The notes beneath the pieces were generated by a model that was not told where the DNA came from, searched no databases, and saw nothing but the letters and a program-made list of their open reading frames with translations. Shown in pieces: positions 61,873 to 64,000 of a stretch of 64,000 bases of DNA (position 1 is its first letter; each line of letters begins with the position of its first letter). The position numbers and the translations under genes were made by a program. Source of the DNA: Nocardia suismassiliense (GTDB lineage Bacteria > Actinomycetota > Actinomycetes > Mycobacteriales > Mycobacteriaceae). The stretch covers positions 3,964,694-4,028,693 of the forward strand of contig NZ_LT985361.1 in assembly GCF_900269665.1 (NCBI RefSeq), in the 5' to 3' direction.

Positions 61873-63282
61873 ATGAATCAAGATATCGCCGTGGTGCTTT
61901 CATGGGTCCTCGCCGCCGCTCTCGTCGTGGTGACAGCGGTGGCGTTGTACGCAGTGCATTACGCCAAACAGCAGCGAGCCAGAGCCGAAGCACTCAGCAG
62001 AGAGCAACGAGCCGCCGAAGAAGCCGTCGAACGCTTCGCGACGACCACGATGCCGTCGGTAGCGGAGTCGATCAGACGTTTCGACAGCCCGGCCCCTACG
62101 GTCGAAGTGCCGCCGGGCCTGGAGAACTCGCGCATCGCGCAGGTGTTGCGATGGATCGCCGAGCGTTACGCCGACGACCTGAGCCTGTTGCGGTCCGAGA
62201 CCAGGGAACACGCGAACCACGAGGCGCAGCAGGCGATCAAGGCCGCCGAGGAGGCGGTGCGCGCCGAGGTGTCCAACGCGTCCAGACAGGCGACCAGCGC
62301 GGCCGTGCGCTCGTTCGGCACGTCGGTGGTCAGTCTCGGCGCCGACGTCAGCCAGGTGGTCAGCGCCGCGCTGCGCGAGCACCGCAAGGACGAGGTGTAC
62401 GAGACCCTCACGCGCATCGACCACACCGTGCAGCAGATGATCCGGCAGGCGCAGTCCTACGTGATCGTCTGCGGTGGCCTGCCCGGCAGGCGCTGGCCCG
62501 CCCAGTCGCTCACCGACGTGGTCGGCGGCGCGGTCGGCCGCGTCCGCGACTACCTGCGGGTGCGACCGGGCCAGCTCGACCGGGTGGTCATCAGCCGTGC
62601 GGTGGAACCGCTCGTGCACACGCTGGCCACTCTGCTCGACAACGCGTTGCGCTACTCCCCGCCAACGTCTTTCGTGGATGTCAGCTTCCAGGAAGGGCAC
62701 CACGGCGTCACCGTGATCATCGACGACGCGGGCGTGCGGATGAACGCCGAGCAGATGGAGGAGGCCAGGCAGGTGCTCGCGCACGAGCGCTCGGTCGACA
62801 TCCACCAGCTCGGCCCCGCGCCGAAGGTCGGCTTCCCGGGTATCGCCGCACTGGCCCGTCGCTACGGCTTCACCGTCTACATCGACGGCCCGAACGTCTA
62901 CGGCGGCATGCGGGCGATGGTCTACATCCCCGAGGCCCTGCTGATGACCCCGCAGCCCGGCCAGGAGGTCGCGCCCGCGCGTGAGGTAGAGGTCCCCGCC
63001 GAACCCGTTCCCGCTGCGGTCCACGCGAGCCCCGCGCACAGCGCACCGCAGAGCGAAGAGCCCAGTGAGAGTGAGCCATTCGCCGTGCACGAGATCACCA
63101 GCGGCGGCTTACCGAAGCGGCGCCGCCGGACGGTCGCGCTCGCCCCGGTCGGGCCGCGCACCGAACCCGGCCTGGCCCGCCCCGACGTAGCCGCGGCCTG
63201 GCACACCGGTTCCAAGAGCGGCCGCGCAGCCGCCACCGATCAGTCCGACAACTCCGATCACACGGAAGGGATGACATCCTGA
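61873..63282 (+). CDS. cvnA: Conservon sensor histidine-kinase-like protein
   Basis: A 469-residue membrane protein. One N-terminal transmembrane segment (about 5-28) is followed by a long helical/coiled-coil region rich in Ala and Arg (about 35-215). Then comes a kinase-like part: a short H-box-like segment (RIDHTVQQMIRQAQSYVIVC), an N-box LLDNALRYSPP, and a degenerate G region (VIIDDAGVRMN; FPGIAALARRYGFTVYIDGP). This is the CvnA pattern of actinobacterial conservons. The C-terminus is Pro/Glu/Ser-rich. It overlaps the roadblock gene by one base (TGATG). It probably relays a membrane signal to the G-protein of the set. Confidence 0.88.
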   Translation: MNQDIAVVLSWVLAAALVVVTAVALYAVHYAKQQRARAEALSREQRAAEEAVERFATTTMPSVAESIRRFDSPAPTVEVPPGLENSRIAQVLRWIAERYADDLSLLRSETREHANHEAQQAIKAAEEAVRAEVSNASRQATSAAVRSFGTSVVSLGADVSQVVSAALREHRKDEVYETLTRIDHTVQQMIRQAQSYVIVCGGLPGRRWPAQSLTDVVGGAVGRVRDYLRVRPGQLDRVVISRAVEPLVHTLATLLDNALRYSPPTSFVDVSFQEGHHGVTVIIDDAGVRMNAEQMEEARQVLAHERSVDIHQLGPAPKVGFPGIAALARRYGFTVYIDGPNVYGGMRAMVYIPEALLMTPQPGQEVAPAREVEVPAEPVPAAVHASPAHSAPQSEEPSESEPFAVHEITSGGLPKRRRRTVALAPVGPRTEPGLARPDVAAAWHTGSKSGRAAATDQSDNSDHTEGMTS

Positions 63283-63707
63283 TGGCCACACCCGTGACCG
63301 ACAGCAGCAACAAGCTGGGCTGGCTACTCGAAGACCTCAATGTCCCGGGCGTCAGATTCGCGGTACTGCTATCCGAAGACGGGTTACGGATCGCGCACTC
63401 GGTCGGCATCGAGCGCGACCAGGCGGAGCGTTTCTCCGCCGCCGCGTCGGGCCTGCGGTCACTGGGCAAGGCCCTCGGCGAGTTCTGCGGCGAGGGCGAC
63501 AACGGTGTGCGGCAGAACATGACCGAGTACGACCAGGGCATGATCCTGATCACCGCCGCCGGTGACGGTGCGCTCCTCGGCGTGGCGACCACCCCGGAGA
63601 TCGACGTGGCACTCATCGCGCACCGGATGAACGAACTCGCGGGCCGGGTCGGGCACGAGCTGGGGAGCCAGCCGCGCAGGCGTGTTGATGGTGGCGAATT
63701 GCCATGA
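63282..63707 (+). CDS. cvnB: Roadblock/LC7-domain conservon protein
   Basis: A 141-residue soluble protein of the roadblock/LC7 family. The fold is seen in WLLEDLNVPGVRFAVLLSED (strand), RIAHSVGIERDQAERFSAAA (helix), and the beta part NMTEYDQGMILITAAGDGAL followed by IDVALIAHRMNELAG. In conservons this protein partners with the small GTPase CvnD. It is coupled to cvnA by TGATG and to cvnC by an ATGA overlap. Confidence 0.9.
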   Translation: MATPVTDSSNKLGWLLEDLNVPGVRFAVLLSEDGLRIAHSVGIERDQAERFSAAASGLRSLGKALGEFCGEGDNGVRQNMTEYDQGMILITAAGDGALLGVATTPEIDVALIAHRMNELAGRVGHELGSQPRRRVDGGELP

Positions 63708-64000
63708 CACCACGGTCCCGGCGTGATCCCGATTTGGTTCGGGCATACGTGCGCACCGGGGGACGCACTCGTCCCACCCGCGAGTTGGACCTGGTCACAT
63801 TGGTCCGAACCGCAAAGGACCCGTCACCCGGTGTCGCGCCCGATGCACGCCGGGTCATGAATCTCTGTAGCCGCCGGGGCACGCTATCGATCGCCGAGAT
63901 CGCCGCGTACCTCGACCTGCCGCCGTCCGTGGTGAAGATCGTCGCGGCCGATCTGATGGACGGCGGACACCTGGTCACACCTACCCCGGCGGAGAACCTG
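63704..64000 (+). CDS. cvnC: DUF742 conservon protein, truncated by the window end
   Basis: The first 99 residues of a DUF742 protein, cut at 64000. The visible part has an N-terminal VRAYVRTGGRTRP and the winged-helix-like region LSIAEIAAYLDLPPSVVKIV that typifies CvnC. It overlaps cvnB as ATGA. cvnD (GTPase) and perhaps cvnE (cytochrome P450) would follow outside the window. Confidence 0.88.
   Translation, partial: MTPRSRRDPDLVRAYVRTGGRTRPTRELDLVTLVRTAKDPSPGVAPDARRVMNLCSRRGTLSIAEIAAYLDLPPSVVKIVAADLMDGGHLVTPTPAENL

Overview
The window is about 64 kb of high-GC actinobacterial chromosome, most probably Nocardia or a close relative. Three things point that way: mycolata-type gene content (a conservon, ANTAR regulators, a KstR-like motif), an RNA polymerase beta-subunit gene standing alone without rpoC (the rpoB2 arrangement known from Nocardia), and general codon and GC style. 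There are no rRNA genes or CRISPR arrays and one tRNA gene.

Region 1 (1-14073) is the right-hand part of an actinomycete integrative and conjugative element (AICE). Its site-specific recombination genes (xis, int) abut the 3' end of a tRNA-Pro(GGG) gene. Inward lie a Toprim primase, an SpdB-like membrane protein, an FtsK/SpoIIIE-type DNA translocase, and a chain of small ATGA-coupled genes. Cargo-like genes (HAD hydrolase, HTH-TPR regulator, small zinc-ribbon protein) lie to the left. No relaxase is visible and no second att copy is visible, so the left end is outside the window.

Region 2 (14305-22582) is ordinary chromosome: two tail-to-tail ANTAR regulators, a methyltransferase and an MFS porter around a perfect 25-bp palindrome, an EthD-domain gene behind a KstR-like box, a LysR regulator with a hexapeptide-repeat tail divergent from a DapA-family gene, and a DHA2 exporter.

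Region 3 (22707-26511) is rpoB2, a second beta subunit with substitutions at classical rifampicin-contact positions (E. coli H526 is Gln, S531 is Thr), with its own sigma-70-like promoter, a roughly 235-nt leader holding a tiny zinc-ribbon ORF, and a strong hairpin downstream.

Region 4 (26556-36443) carries small regulator/enzyme pairs with visible paired operators (TetR-hydrolase/SDR; MarR/SDR), two envelope or carbohydrate enzymes, and a two-gene family 2A encapsulin locus: an SrpI/MMP-I-type shell protein translationally coupled to a SufS-like cysteine desulfurase with a long disordered N-terminal cargo domain.

Region 5 (36553-55293) is a purine-catabolism island under a divergent PucR regulator. 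It runs from xanthine/8-oxoguanine to urate (XDH subunits, deaminase), then allantoin (uricase, UraH, UraD), allantoate and ureidoglycolate (AllB, Alc), and recovers glyoxylate as glycerate and phosphoglycerate (Gcl, Hyi, GlxR, glycerate kinase), with an NCS2 purine permease and XdhC. No AllA-type ureidoglycolate lyase is seen; a free-standing allophanate-hydrolase C-terminal-like domain is.

Region 6 (55353-64000) has a methyltransferase, a tartrate/malate-type operon (decarboxylating dehydrogenase, 2-hydroxycarboxylate transporter, second glycerate kinase) with a divergent LysR regulator, an SRPBCC protein, a 0.7-kb gene-poor gap, and the first three genes of a conservon (cvnA-cvnB-cvnC), the last cut by the window end.
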